From positions 51,316,841 to 51,380,840 of the forward strand of contig NC_088206.1 of NCBI RefSeq assembly GCF_037126465.1: a DNA stretch of 64,000 nt. Direction: 5' to 3'. A model generated the notes under the pieces. It made no database searches. It saw only the letters and a list, made by a program, of their open reading frames with translations, and was not told the DNA's origin. This document shows, piece after piece, positions 34,701 to 47,468 of this stretch. Source of the stretch: Ornithodoros turicata (Eukaryota; Arthropoda; Arachnida; Ixodida; Argasidae). Numbering within the stretch: the first letter of the stretch is position 1; each line of letters starts with the position of its first letter. The position numbers and the translations under genes were made by a program.

Positions 34701-34883
34701 CGCTCAACGGAAGCAGTCGAACGAACGGAGGAGAAAGAAGAACGACAGAGAAGACATCGCGTCTGTCCGGCCATGCGTGTTCTCTTGGACTGCAACCGTT
34801 GCGCACGCAGACGCTACGGGGTAGTTTGAGGGCTTTGAATGCTTTAGATTTAGATTGTGGCGAACTGCTAATGTGAGAACGGA

Positions 34884-35522
34884 ATGGCACATCCACCCCA
34901 TCATCACAATAGCGGGAAGACGAACATGACATGGAATCCGCCTGCACCTCCAAAGGACGCAGAGATCGTCAGAGAGGAAGTCTGCACTCTTTCCGACGTA
35001 CTGCAGGTGAACGGTAAGACAAGTTTGATTACTTTTTTGTGACTGAAGGAAGTAATGCAGGTTTATCACGTTAAGTGTATTACGTACAGCATGCGTTTCA
35101 TTGTGCAGTGCATTGCCGTAACTTGTACGTTTCTGATATGCCGTTAATCAAAATATGTGTGGTTATGCTAGTTGCCCCTCATGCGCGTCTCAGCCGTTCA
35201 TTCACTGTGATCTACAAACATTCGTGACAAATGCCTTGGTGTTCAAATACGAAATCAAGATAGATTGCCTATCATAGCAGTGATTTTCGTGCAGAGTTAC
35301 TGATCATCAATGTATTTTTTGTTTTGTTTTAGTTCTCCCGCAACCATCGGCAACAACGACGCACATAGCTCAGCATTGGCTTTTGAACGGCCCTTGGATG
35401 TCGAAGTACCTAAAGCTCCAGTGAAGCCTGTTACAAGACGTAAAAAGATATGTACTGTAGCTTTTTCGAGGCAGTTCCCGAGGACAAATAAAGTTGATTT
35501 GTCATACACCATTGCTTTTTGA
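34884..35522 (+). CDS. Small two-exon gene, copy 1 (unknown function)
   Basis: Exon 1 ends at 35013 with a strong donor (G|GTAAGA) and exon 2 starts at 35333 after TTTTAG. Two frames survive splicing. From the ATG at 34884 the product is 73 residues, starting MAHPPHHHNSGKTNMTWNPP and ending at a TGA at 35422. From a second ATG at 34931 it is 90 residues, running through APVKPVTRRKKICTVAFSRQ to a TGA at 35520. An AATAAA at 35487-35492 lies inside the longer frame but in the 3' UTR of the shorter one, which favours the 73-residue product here. No family was recognised. The gene is duplicated downstream with its exon-intron structure kept. Confidence 0.5.
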
Positions 35523-35659
35523 TTGTCTGCTTCGGGACAGCATGATCGTTGCTCTACAGCAAGACAACAAGCGCCGAAGACAAACGGACGAGTCTGGGGG
35601 GGGGTAGGGGGGACGAGAGGAGAGATAAAAAACCCGAGGAGAGAAGGGGAAGGAGGTTG

Positions 35660-35830
35660 GGAAAGCAGTTGGTCTGCGCATGCGCACTGGGCCCCAGCTT
35701 TTTTCCCGCGCAGCAGCTCGGGGACGCTGTGAGTGGCTCCTCGAGATCACGTGGTTTGGGCGCCCGCCATTTTCCCTGGACCATTGCGTAAACGGCAGCT
35801 TCCGGCGGATGTCCAAACGGTCAGTCGAAC
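35660..35830 (+). promoter_or_regulatory. CpG-rich promoter-like segment upstream of gene copy 2
   Basis: Contains TGCGCATGCGCA (NRF-1-type palindrome) near 35677, an E-box TCACGTGG near 35746 and GCCATTTTCC (YY1-like) near 35766. A near-copy with the same order of sites lies at 36800-36960. The order recalls a housekeeping promoter. It is inferred from motifs. Confidence 0.45.
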
Positions 35831-35993
35831 GGAGGAGAAAGAAAAACGACAGAGGAGACATCGCGTCTGTCCGGCCACGCATGTTCTCTCGGACTTCGGA
35901 CTGCAGCCGTTGTGCACGCAGACGCTAGGGGTAGTTTGACGGTTTTGAATGCTTTAGATTTAGATTGTGGCCAACTGCTCATGTGAGAACGGG

Positions 35994-36659
35994 ATGGCAC
36001 ATCCACCTGATCATCACAACAGCGAGAAGACGAACATGACATGGAATCCCTGCACCTCCAAAGGACGCAGAAATCGTCAGAGAGGAAGTCTGCACTCTTT
36101 CCGACGTACTGCAGGTGAACGGTAAGAGAAGTTTGATTACTTTTTTGTGACCGAAGGAAGTAATGCAGGTTTATCACGTTAAGTGTATTACGTACACCAT
36201 TTACGAGTCACTCGGTACGTTAGCGGCGTTTCATTGTGCAGTGCATTGCCGTAACTTGTACGTTTCTGATATGCAGCTAATCAAATTATGTGTGGTTTTG
36301 CTAGTTGCTCCTCATGCACGTCGCAGCCGTTCATTCACTGTGATCTACGAACATTCGTGACAAATGTGCTTTGGTGTTCAAATACGAAATCAAGATCGAT
36401 TATCTATGATAGCAGTGATTTTCGTGCGGAGTTACGGATCATCAATAGATTTTTTTTTGTTTGTTTTAGTTCACCCGCAGCCATCGGCAACGACGACGCA
36501 CATAGCTCAGCATTGGCTTCTGAACTGCCCTTCGATGTCGAAGCACCTAAAGCTCCGGTGAAGCCTGTTACAAGACGTAAAAAGATATGTACTGTAGCTT
36601 TTTCGAGGCAGTTCCCGAGGATAAATAAACTTGATTTGTCATACACCATTGCTTTTTGA
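35994..36659 (+). CDS. Small two-exon gene, copy 2 (unknown function)
   Basis: A tandem duplicate of 34884-35522, offset by about 1.1 kb. Exon 1 is 35994-36121 (G|GTAAGA donor), exon 2 36470-36659 (TTTTAG acceptor). A 2-bp deletion in exon 1 relative to copy 1 joins the MAHPP start to the longer exon-2 frame. The product is 105 residues, beginning MAHPPDHHNSEKTNMTWNPC and ending in the same basic segment. AATAAA is again present near 36625. Which frame is ancestral cannot be decided from two copies. No recognised domain, signal peptide or membrane segment. Confidence 0.45.
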
Positions 36660-36799
36660 TTGTCTGCTTCGGGACAGCATGATCGTTGCTCTACAGCAAG
36701 ACAACAAGCGCCGAAGACAAACGGACGAGTCTGGGGGGGGTAGGGGGACGAGAGGAGATACGAAAAACCCGAGGCGAGAATGGGAAGGAGGTTGGGAAA

Positions 36800-36984
36800 G
36801 TCGATCGGCCTCCGCATGCGCACTGGGCCCCGGCTTTTTCCCCGCGCTGCAGCTCGGTGCCGCTGTGAGTGGCTCCTGGAGATCACGTGGTTTGGGCGCC
36901 CTCCATTTTCCCTGGACCATTGCGTATAAACGGGAGCTTCCGGTGGACGGCTGCGAGTAAGGGCACTTCTTCCTTCTCCCGACC
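36800..36984 (+). promoter_or_regulatory. Third copy of the CpG-rich promoter-like segment
   Basis: Repeats the CGCATGCGCACTGGGCCCC, ATCACGTGGTTTGGGCGCC and CCATTTTCCCTGG order of 35660-35830, with a TATAAA-like gtataaacg near 36923. The following sequence is interrupted by a MITE, so any third gene copy is absent or truncated in this window. Confidence 0.45.
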
Positions 36985-37611
36985 ATGGAGGTAAGAAAGA
37001 AACTAAGGAGATGCCCTAAGCGCCTCTCCCAATGCAAGCGATCGTGCTGTGACCCGCGCATGGCATTGTTGTTAGTTGCCCACACACGTGACCCATAAAC
37101 GTCACGGCAAGACGTCATAAAACATGGCGTCCTCCATGTCCGCGACGTATCTTACCTGAATACAGAGACCAGCTGCGGCCGAATTACTTGTTTCCGCTTT
37201 CATAACATCTTTGGAGTTCGAAGTTATCACACCCGTTGAAACACAAGATAGATCATCTCAGTGTGGAAGCAATGAATCACTAAATCGCTAGAAGACGTAC
37301 GTACGTCATCGTGACATTGCCTGGCTTCTCTTCTGTTTTGCTCAACTTTTGTTGTGATTTATCACGCGGCAAATGTTGAAACGGCCCAAAACCTTCAAAG
37401 TATTGTGCGAATAGACTCCTTGAAGGTAAGACTTTGCTAAAGATGAGGTTTGCTAAACTTCCAAGCCTCCGCGCAGACCGCCATAACGCCGAAACACGGG
37501 GGGGTCACGTGACCGGGCAACTAGATGGGCGTGGTATTGCCAGGAGCGACCGCTAGAGGGGTCCCACGGCCCTCCGATCTTATAGCCCTCTCCTTAGTTT
37601 CTTACCTCCAT
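36985..37611. mobile_element. 0.6-kb MITE with GAGGTAAGAAA ends
   Basis: Inverted ends GAGGTAAGAAAGAAACTAAG (left) and GAGGTAAGAAACTAAGGAGA (read inward from the right), flanked by CATG on both sides. The interior shows no coding sequence. The ends resemble a perfect splice donor (AG|GTAAGA), which could be mistaken for an exon starting ATGGAG. Confidence 0.6.
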
Positions 37612-40600
37612 GCTCCCGACGAAGCGAGTCACGTGCAGCACGCGTAGCTATGGAGACGACACTGCGCTACGCACCGACAAGTGGCCAGTAATCCGCCCCA
37701 GGCCTGAAAGCTTCGCGATTTCCCCATTGAAAGCGTGTGCCGGACTTAGTTCACTTGTGTGCCACATGGCGCTCGCTACATGGCCCAGGATGGCGATGCT
37801 ATTGGGACCTTGCCAGGTTTCGGAGCTTCCGCGCAGTTCTGCGCTCTCGGAAATGTGTCGTGTGGGAACCTCTCAACGACGATGATTTGGCCACGTGGAT
37901 TTGGTCTTGTGAGTGTGTCTGTGTTGCGTGCCTGCTCGTAAGAAAGGGAGAACTATAACTCGCATGCGTGAGCATTTTTGAACAATGCGAATCGATTTCG
38001 CTTGTCATCATAATGAACGAAAGGGAAATGGCACAAGCAAGACCCCCCCTTCCCCTTCTTTCTTTCAATGCCTCCTATATTCTGTAATGCCTGGCAAGAC
38101 GGTCGCTCCGTACTCCAGAGCCCCTTTCCTGTTCCTCCTCTCCCGCGGCCCTCTTTTTGCAGCGGTGGCGCTAGTTCCCGAGGGTCGCGAGAACTGTCGT
38201 CTGCTATCGGTCCGTCATTTTTCGAACTGTTTCGATTGTTTTCGAAATCTTTCGAATTGAAGTGCTTCTTGCCGCAACGCGAGGCTAAATTCTGCTTGCG
38301 GACGGCTGCTGCACCTACAGATGCTGTGTGCGTGTCACGTGGTGCGTATCCTAGGGATTTGGCGCCAGCTGACGGAGGCCCTCATACTAACGCGTACATA
38401 CGCGAAGACCGGGGAGCCCGCTGACTTGACAGGCATAGAGATACAGGAGGCATTGCTTTCTTTTCATACCTCAAACGCCCAAACTCTACTTTTTCTCTTT
38501 CTCTCGAGTGAGGAGGCGGCAGGGCTAGCATATGACCACTGATCTTCTGCGAAAAATACATTTTCAACTCCGACAGCATTTCCTCAGAAGACTACGCACG
38601 TGATTTCGCAGGCTAGGTCTCGAAAAAAAAACAAAAACAAACGAACAAAAAACAAAGAATTACAGAAATCCAAACAACTTTTATAACCGAGGAACTTGTG
38701 TGATAACAATGGTTGTCGTCTGCTAGCATCGTCTGCTAGCCACCGAATGCGCCGGGCACACGGTCCACACCGAAATCAATGCTCTTGGTCAAAAGTTTTC
38801 CGGACAAACGTCTATTCTAACATACGGGGACAGTAATTCATGCGTGAGTAGAGCGCACAACCGCCACAATCCGTGGAGGAAGCTGCTTCGCGCTGTACCA
38901 TGAGCGAAGGTGGTGGTGTAGTATAGTCTTTTCCTCAATGCGGATCGCGGTCTGCTTAGCAGCCTTTTGGGCCATGTAGGAAGCGCCAATGTGGCAGGTA
39001 AACGAACTAAGTGCGGCACAGCTTTTTCTTCGGAGCTTTCAGGCCTGGTGTAATACATGGAGGCCTAGGCTCTTCACAGCCGGAGAGATCACGTGATCGA
39101 TTTAAACCCGACGTCACTAAACCAACGGTTCAAGTCGGCTGGTGAATACAGGCTATGTAGGCAACGCACCGGAAGTTCCTGCATGTACCATGGGCAGCGT
39201 AAAATTATGATATGCAACTTTAATGATAACAAACTGAATGCACACGCGAATGAACTCACCTGTTCACTTCGCTGTTCCTGATAAGGGCGTAGTTGTCGCT
39301 TTCTCTCACGTAGCAGTAGAACACCTGGAGCACCTCAGTCTCCAGCCACAGTATTTCAAAGTACATATTTCTTGAAATGCAACCAGTGACCTGCTTCAGT
39401 AACGTCACATTTCGCGGGAACAAAGGCATTCGTCTGCCGTCGGCATCGGCACGCGTTTGCCGCAAGGACACCTGAACCGAAGGAGCAATACCATATTTCC
39501 GCTGTGAGGCTTTCAATATTGTCATTACACATGAAGACCGTTTCCCACGCGGCCAGGTGACGGCTATGACGGCTATTCATCCTCCGTCGAAGACTCTGCG
39601 GATAATATCGTGTCATGCTGTGTCTCCGGCGTGCCCTCGTAAGAACAAAAGTTTTGCCGGCGTGACTGCTGGACTATCCCACACTCTAAGAAAAAAAGGT
39701 AGAATTTCCTACCCAAACTTGCAGCAGGACAGTACTTCTACCATTTCATGCCAGTCCACACGCGACTTCTCCCCCGCGGGTATAAGCCTGGCGTCCCTTT
39801 CCCTTGCTCCTCTCTCTCACGTTTGCTCTAAGAGAAAATGGTAGAATTTCCTACCCAAGCTGGTAGAGCGACAGTTTCTACTCTGTACTTATACTCAAAA
39901 GGTAAAACTGGTTGGAGTAGAAACGTGGTTGCAATGCAGCTCTACCAAAATGGGTAGCAAATCATACCTTTTTTTCTCAGAGTGCAAGCTCGAGAGCATT
40001 CAGGTTTGGAAAAATCAACATCGCACGGCGTGGACCCCAAGACATTTCGGCCATTATGGTTTCGCCACAGACCAGGACGCGGATGAGAAAGGCGAGACTA
40101 GCCATAGCAGACACGAGCCAACCCAGTGTTGTTGCTGAGGGAGTACTCAGCTTTGCGCTCGAATGCAATATTTGAAATTCGGTTACTCAAAGAAAAGAGG
40201 GATTCGAAAATAAATATTTCGTAACTGAGATGTACTCTTCCTAGGCTTCCATAAAATCATCAGGTTACCCTGGGTTGAAATTCACTTTACAGTTACTTTA
40301 ATTTGATGATGCATACACCCAACACCGAAGTGAGGAATTGCTTGGAGTATTAACTCACCACCAAGATAACACCTGTGTTTGTAACTGCTTTCGGTTTAAG
40401 ACATTCAGTAGGTCCAGTGAAAGTTAAACTTGTGCAGTGCGTAATTTGCCGTGCAGGTTCACATTGGTGCATATAGCCATCAAGCAATATATGGTATCTG
40501 TTTTCTCTTAGAAAGGAGGTGCCAATGCTACGTACTCAGAGGTGGACGTCCTGAAAGCACTGGAATTAAGCTATTGCGAATGGTACTGATGATTATCCAC

Positions 40601-41790
40601 GATGATCCTAGACGTGTGCCAATGATGGCCACGTATTGCTTGTCAGCACAGGTTAAAGAACATCAGTACACTTTCACACATCAGGAACTCAACAGAATTC
40701 CAGATTCAGATTCGACATATCACATTTCATGAATCCGAATTGGGTGCATATGATGATGATAGAAAGGCAATGGTGGACCAGTGGGCAGTCTATTGTCAGT
40801 CTATAGATTGTCAATAGACAGGCAATGGCAGATGAGCATTTCCTTTCTATAGCAGTTTGTCTATAGACCGTTGGTGCCAATCTCCCATCGACAGGCCAAA
40901 GAAAGAATAAACGGTAGTTCAAAAGATGTCTATAGACTTGAAACAGACGGGCTATATATTCAATAGACACTTTGTCTATAGACAGGCTATAGGTTGGGCG
41001 TAATTTTTTTCATAAGGGTTTGCTGACGACTGTGTACTTTATCGACAAATGAAGTCTTAACTAGAGGAATTTCGTTTTTATAAATGGTGATGATAAAGCT
41101 CAGATCAAATGAATCCTTCTGAAACATCACAAGGTGGCAAAACAAAATGCGATTAAATACGAATGACTGCATGTGTGTAACTAGGAGCCTTTCTTGTTGT
41201 CTTCTGATATGGGTACCTGCCATCTTACGGTGTTGCAGCTTATTCTTCATGTTTATGGCATGGGTGTTTTTACAATATTGTGCCTTATCGTTTAAGACAC
41301 GTAACAGTATGAAAAATGAGGCTTCTGCATTGCCTTTGTAGTTTTGTTTTCGGTACAGAACATTATTTGATTTGTAATGTGCCTGAGCAAGTATGCTCGT
41401 TCATTCAAGTTAACTTTCTTTATCTATATAATTATATGTCATATTTGTGTGAATGTGTGAAAGGTTACAGAAACTTTATCCTTTAAAGCAGGAAACTGTT
41501 TGGACATTTTGTTCGTTGTCAATATCACACAATTTGTTTACTTATTGTGTACCTGAAAGAGCATGGTTCAGTTCTGCTGCATCTCCTTATTTAATTTTAA
41601 ACAAATTTGTGAATGCGCCAGACGAGCATAGAACAGTACTAGTCAGTTTTCTAGAACATATAACTGTTTGGAACAGCTAAAGTTCTAGTTTGTATTCACT
41701 CTTCCGCTCAGGGCAGTTCTTTGATCCATAATGGGCCAGAGCAAGAATGGTAGTCCATTAACCCATTTCATTCATTTAATGGTACAGGTT
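37612..41790. other. Unassigned region with MITE-like repeats
   Basis: No gene was recognised. Parts are identifiable repeats. 39085-39125 is an inverted partner of 8020-8060. About 39683-39985 begins CACTCTAAGAAAAAAAGGTA and ends in an inverted ttttttctcagagtg, with internal gtagaatttcctaccca copies. 40319-40440 is a partner of 6536-6650. About 40770-41010 is an array of TCTATAGAC-like motifs ending in ttttttcataaggg, like the element at 24353-27671. Confidence 0.5.
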
Positions 41791-41921
41791 ATATTTATTT
41801 ATTTATTTAAGTACGTTAAAGACCCCCAGGGTGTATTACATAACGGAGTGGAGAGAAGCACATAAGAAAAGTACAATAGAAACGCGTAACAAAAGTATTA
41901 CAAAAAGTTAAAAATGAAATA

Positions 41922-44738
41922 TCAAGTTGATAAGGGAAGAAGACCATGTGTACCATGGGAAGAGCATGATGAACCTGAAGCCCTGGACTGGAGGAGGGCA
42001 GCCTTAAAATCAGCAGGGTCATGTGTACAAGCAACATGTTCAGGCAAGAGATTCCAGTCACTAATTGTTTTAGGAAAGAATGACGTTAGAAAGGAAGTGG
42101 CGTTACAGTGGGGTAGCTTAATCTTATGGATGTGGTCCAGATGAGATGAAATGTAGTTAGCAGGGACTAGGAGACGATCGCGAGCGTTTGTGTTGTGATA
42201 AATTTTATGGAAGAGGCACAGCCTGGCTATTAACCGTCTTGACGAGAGAAGATCAACGTCAAGGTTATTTACGTGAAACACTTGCGTCTCTAGAATAGTT
42301 GGATGTAATGAAGCGCATCGCTCTGTTTTGAACTGACTCTAATGCTTGAATTAAGTACTCTTGATGGGGATCCCATATGGCCGATGCGTATTCGAGTTTG
42401 GGCAGCACGAATGCACGGTATGAAAGCAGTTTTACATGAGGTGGTGCAAGCACAAGGTGCCTACGACGATACCCGAGGCTCCTATTGGCGTCGGCGACAA
42501 CTTTTTGGATATGAAGTGCCCAACTCATACTCGAATCCAAATGTAGCCCCAGATACTTATATGTTGAAACTCATGAGAGCTGAATGTTGTTAAGTGAGCA
42601 GGATGGGTTCGGACTACTTTGAGAACGTGCAAAAGTAATAATTTTGCATTTTGAAACATTTAGTGACATGAGCCATGTTTGCACGACTGAGAAATTGTAA
42701 AAAGATCATTTTGAATGAGTTCGGTATCAGCACTAGACTCTACCTGACGATAAATGACACAGTCGTTAGCAAATAGACGGACGGAACAAGAAAGGGATTG
42801 GGGTAGATCATTAATGTATATGAGGAAAAGAAGTGATCCTAGGACGGATCCTTGAGGTATGCCTGATGAGACACGGAGAAACTCTGACAAGGTATCGTTA
42901 GCAAAAACCGCCTGTCTTCTGCGTGATAAAAATGCACTGATAAAGTTGAGGGCCGCGGGGTCGATGTTTAGTGACGCAAGTTTGTATAGAAGTCGAGAGT
43001 GGGGAACTGTGTCAAAGGGTTTTTGCAAAATCCAAAAATATCGCGTCTGTACGACCCCTGTTGTCAAGTGACATTTGAATGTCATGGACGAACTCGACCA
43101 GCTGGGTTTCACAAGAGAACCCCTTTCTGAAACCATGCTGGTATTTCGAAAAGAAGTTAATGCGTTCGAGGTGCTTGGCAATATGAGGGTGAACGATATG
43201 CTCCAACAGCTTGCATGGGATGCTGGTCAATGAGATGAATCTGAAGTTTGAGGGAACAGAAAGATGTCCGCTCTTTGGAATAGGAATGACTTTCGCTTGG
43301 CGCCAATCCATTGGAACCTCCCCAACTTGTAGGCATTGGTTAAAGATAAGGGATAAGATATGACTAGAAGTATGTCGGGTACTTTTCAGTATTTCGGAGT
43401 TAATCATGTCAAGGCCAGGCGATGAAGATGACTTCAGGGACTCTATGAGCTTCACAATGCCAGCCGGAAAAATGGAAATAGGTGACATAGTTATATAGCT
43501 TACAGGATCAGGTGAAGGAAGTTGCAATGTGGTTTCAACAACAACCACTGAGGCGAAATAACTATTGAGCGTGGCAGCGCTTTCTTCGGCAGGAACATCA
43601 TCACCAGAGTCATTTTTTCAGTTGAATAACAGAGTCATGGGCGGGGTTGATAATTTTCCAAAATTTTGGGGGGTTACTATTCAGAAGGGCAGGAAGGGTG
43701 GATTTCAAGAAAATTTCCATTGCTTCCTTCATAGCTCTCATATATTCGCTTGAAGCTGTCTTGTACGCATCCCAGGAAGCTACACTACAACGCATCCTAG
43801 CTTTCCGATAGGCTCGTTTTTTCTTATTTGCTAAGCGCTTTAATTGGCGCGTGTACCACGGAGCACTTTCACATGATCGGATAGTAATCTTTGGCACATA
43901 ACGCTCGGTTAAGCGGTTTAAGACAGTCTTAAACGCTGACCAGTTTTCCTCATCAGAGCGAGTGTGACATACCTCAGAAAAACTCTCCAGAAAGTTACAG
44001 AGTTCCCAGTTTATGGCATCGTAGTTGCCTCTATTATAGTCTCTTATTTCGATGCATCTAGATTTGTGTTCAGCTCGAGGGAGGTTTATAAAACTGTATA
44101 ATCCTGTGATCACTAAGACCATCGAGAAATACAAGTGAAGAAAATAACTCTGGTGATGATGTAAGCATGAGGTCAAGAATACTCTCACGTGATTCGCAAA
44201 TGCGTATTGGTTCAGTAACCAGTTGTTTGAGGTCAAACGTTAAGCACAATTCACAGAACTCAGAGCTACATGAGTTAGGAGCTTTGGGTTGGTAAACGTT
44301 ACTCCAGTCAATATCCGGATAATCAAAATCACCAAGGAGAACAACTTTATGCGCAGGAAAACAGCGCCGGACAAATGAGAGTGCATCGTGGAGTTTAGTG
44401 ACAAAACAGATATCATCGGGGGGTCGGTAACATACACCGACTAGTACCTTCACATATTGTGGCCCAAGCATACACCAAACCATTTCAATGTCACCAGGCA
44501 CAGCAATGGGACGCGAACATATTGCACTTTTAACACCGAGAAGAACACCACCGCCACGTCTGCCAACACGATCATGGCGATACACTGTAAAGCTAGGCAA
44601 GACTTCAGAGCTCTCTACATTTGGTGTCAGCCAAGTTTCAGTTAAGGCAATGATGTCAGTTTCGGTTGTAACTAGTAAACACTGTAATTCATCCCGCTTA
44701 GGAAGAATGCTACGTATGTTTGAGAACAGAACTGACAT
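41922..44738 (-). pseudogene. LINE ORF2: endonuclease and reverse transcriptase remnant
   Basis: Endonuclease block 44738-44070: SVLFSNIRSILPKRDEL, IIALTETWLTPN, VVLLGDFDYPDIDW and LSDHRIIQF (the SDH motif). Linker 44236-43610. Reverse transcriptase 43548-43012: SSSSPGLDMINSEILK, VIPIPKSG, QHGFRKGFSCETQL and FLDFAKT. The next block 43181-42660 holds PQGSVLGSLLFLIYINDL and LFANDCVIY, where the catalytic YADD/FADD has become FAND. Carboxyl blocks are at 42540-42265 and 42281-41922 (WNLLPEHV). Frameshifts lie between blocks. Confidence 0.88.
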
Positions 44739-44780
44739 AGGAATGCACAGTGGAGAAACGAGCTCAGAACGCTGTGGTTG

Positions 44781-45521
44781 CTACACAATGGCGGGATAAG
44801 TACTGTTCCCTTCTGCATCAGCGGCCAGAGAAGAATGTGAGCGCATAGACTGGACATCGCGGACTTCGTTTGCTGCCTCATCAAAGATGTAGCATTTGTT
44901 TCCGATTTGTAACTTGTTAAAGCGAAGGCGGAAAGGCTGCCCTTGCGTGTGCCCAAATGCAATCAATTTCCTCCTGGCATTTCGGACCGACGGCGTAAAG
45001 TCTTCGGGTACTACTAGTGCAGTACCTTTAAGTTTGAATGCATTTCTCAAGATTGCTTCCTTGGTTTTGTAGCTTGAGAACTTTACAATAATCGGACACG
45101 TTTTGGATTCTTGGAAACGTCCCACACGGTGCGCCCTTTCAATCTGTTAGGAGTGAACTGTGACACCCAAATTGTCATGGCACATTGTCCGCATCTTCTC
45201 TTCCGATTCCTTCCACGTTTCATTGCTAGTGTCCGTGATGCCATAAAAAACAAGATTGTCCCTTCTAGATCTGCCTTCGAGGTCGTCAATACGGGTCCTC
45301 AATGTAGCTATCTCCGAAGAAGCCACGGATAAACTACCCTGCACGTCCTTTACTTCTGGTATCCGATTTTGTATTTCCGATATGTCTGACTCGATTCTAT
45401 CAACACGTGAATTAAGTTCGGTTAAGGGTGCCTTAAACTCATGCTGCTCTGTCTGGATTGCTTTCACCTCCTTCAGCAATGTGTCCTGACCTGTGCTTAG
45501 TTTGTCAAGCAAGGTCATCAT
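44781..45521 (-). pseudogene. LINE ORF1 protein remnant
   Basis: The first block (45521-45147) is a heptad-rich coiled coil with SRVDRIESDISEIQNRIPEV, then DDLEGRSRRDNLVFYGI, the coiled-coil to RNA-binding transition of transposase_22/L1-ORF1-like proteins. The second block (45125-44781, another frame) reads CPIIVKFSSYKTKEAILRNA. One frameshift separates them. It binds element RNA as a trimer in known relatives. Confidence 0.75.
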
Positions 45522-45756
45522 AGGATTGAACTGGGTCTCTTGTTCTACGATAGCTACGATGTTCGGCTATTTTTTTCGTTGGGATATTTCGTGAATATCA
45601 TTGTCAATTATCATGAACTTGAGTGAATTCGGCACACTCTTCATATTGGTAGTGTACAAAAGTGACCTTTACTGGGCAAATATCTGAGTTCAGTTCGCAA
45701 ATAGTATTTACATAATTCAATTATGTAAATACTTAGGATACATGACATTCACATCA

Positions 45757-46020
45757 GTAAAAAAACTACCGTAAAATTTACGTATATTTTAATGGCAGCT
45801 ATGTTGCCGGACTTTTCCCGTTAAAATTACGGCCACTTCGGAAGAAGTACTGCCGTTAAATTTACAGTAATTTTGATGTAACCAGAATGCTGTTTTTTTC
45901 CCGTGAAAATTACTGTGCCTTACAAAAAATGCAGCCGTAAAATTTACAGGGATTTTAATGGCAGCTATGTTGCCGGCTCTTTCCCATAATTTTCACGGCC
46001 ACCTGAGAGAGTCGGCTTTT
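45757..46020. repeat. Array of short inverted CCGTAAAATTTAC motifs
   Basis: Repeated motifs ccgtaaaatttac, ccgttaaaattac and ggcagctatgttgccgg suggest the subterminal array of a MITE. Clear ends and target duplication were not found. Confidence 0.5.
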
Positions 46021-47468
46021 GTTTGAAGTGTGGAGTGCATTAATTCCCACAAATATGGGAACAGCACCGAAGGATGTGTAATTGTGTTTGTCTTCCTTTA
46101 ATGGAATTGCAAGTCATACAGTTATGTGTGACACAAGTCATAGAGTACAGGACTGAGCATTTATTGTACATACAGAGAAATGGTGAAAAATCTGTGACAT
46201 CTGTTGAATCTGCAGCGATAAAAAAAAACATCTTAGAGTTGCAAAGTATATTAAGTGTATCTGGTTACCAAGTAAAACGTTCCCTTACACTTGTGCTGTT
46301 TTCGACACAATCTCCAGAACTTCTTCATAGGTTCTGGCTTTGTTCTTCAGCTTGCTGCCCCTGCAGGGCTGATCCACAGTATACCCCTGTAAGAAAGAAA
46401 ATGCAGGATATGTAGTACGACAGTTACTACCATTTGAATGCAGGTCCACATGCACACACCTCTGCACATTACACGTTCAGTATGGTTGCACTAGTACAGG
46501 CACCTTCATGGTGCTGGCTGAGTACTTTCCAATACAAGCGAAGAAATATCTTAAGGTCTTATACTGTTCATAAAGACCTTCACTCATACTGGGATAGTAC
46601 ATATATCAATTTAAATATTGTTAGATATTGATGATTTCATGTTGAGTGACTGTGTGAAGATGCAATGATCTTACAGTGTTTCTCATTATAGATGTAGCCT
46701 AAAATTGTTGAAACGAAGAATATGTTTGGTTATGAAATAAGCACGCTTCACTCGTATAATCACAAATGTCACTGAGATTGTTCCAGGAAATACATGCCAA
46801 GCAATTCAACAGGTAGTTCCAATCACAAAATACGTTTTTAATGAACGAATCAGCAACGCCATTAGTGAACAAAGTACAAATTTTTACTTTTGATGACTAG
46901 TGACACGGGTGATGTATGTTGGGATGAGATGGTTAGTTTATGGAAAATCACTGCTCACCATGCACCATCTAATCTCACCATGCACAAGAGAATTGCGTGC
47001 TTGTGTTTTGTTATAAAATATGTACCACATAAATTCGCTGCACCCTAATGTCCTTCATACTGACACATGCACGTCCCGCACCTGTACTACTCATCACCGA
47101 AAAAAAAAGGGAGAGAAAGCACACAATTTCCATGTTGAATCTAACACTGATTTCTTTGTTCGGCACACAAATCATGATTAGAGCTACCTCCCCGTTTGCC
47201 TCGCATCCATTTTACCCACTAATCATTTTAAAACAGCATACTCCAATTGTGTCGCACCAGTATAATATTTTGTGATCAAAATGGGCTTTCTGTACAACTC
47301 AGTTTTTAGACTATAGTCATAACAAAGAAACAACTTTGTAATGCTTCTTGCATTCTGAATGTATAAATACTATGGAGGGCAGACCACAGCATCACGGTGC
47401 ACCAGCGTACAGAGGGCACCACACTTTCTTACTGCTAGGGAGAAACAGAAGATGGGTGATTTCACGCA
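46021..47468. other. Region without a recognisable gene
   Basis: AT-rich sequence with short open frames and no recognised family or repeat structure. Confidence 0.45.

Larger units (their letters stand above)
41800..45569 (-). mobile_element. LINE of the CR1/Jockey group, near full length but decayed
   Basis: The element runs on the minus strand from within ORF1 (about 45521) to an (AAAT)n-type 3' tail at 41795-41812. ORF1 remnants precede an endonuclease-reverse transcriptase ORF2. ORF2 blocks fall in at least five different frames, so the element is dead. The 5' end is truncated; no flanking duplication was identified. Confidence 0.88.

Noticed and set aside
36985..36990. First exon of a host gene (ATGGAG then GTAAGA)
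   Set aside because: The same sequence occurs inverted at 37592-37616 with matching flanks, so it is the terminal repeat of a MITE.
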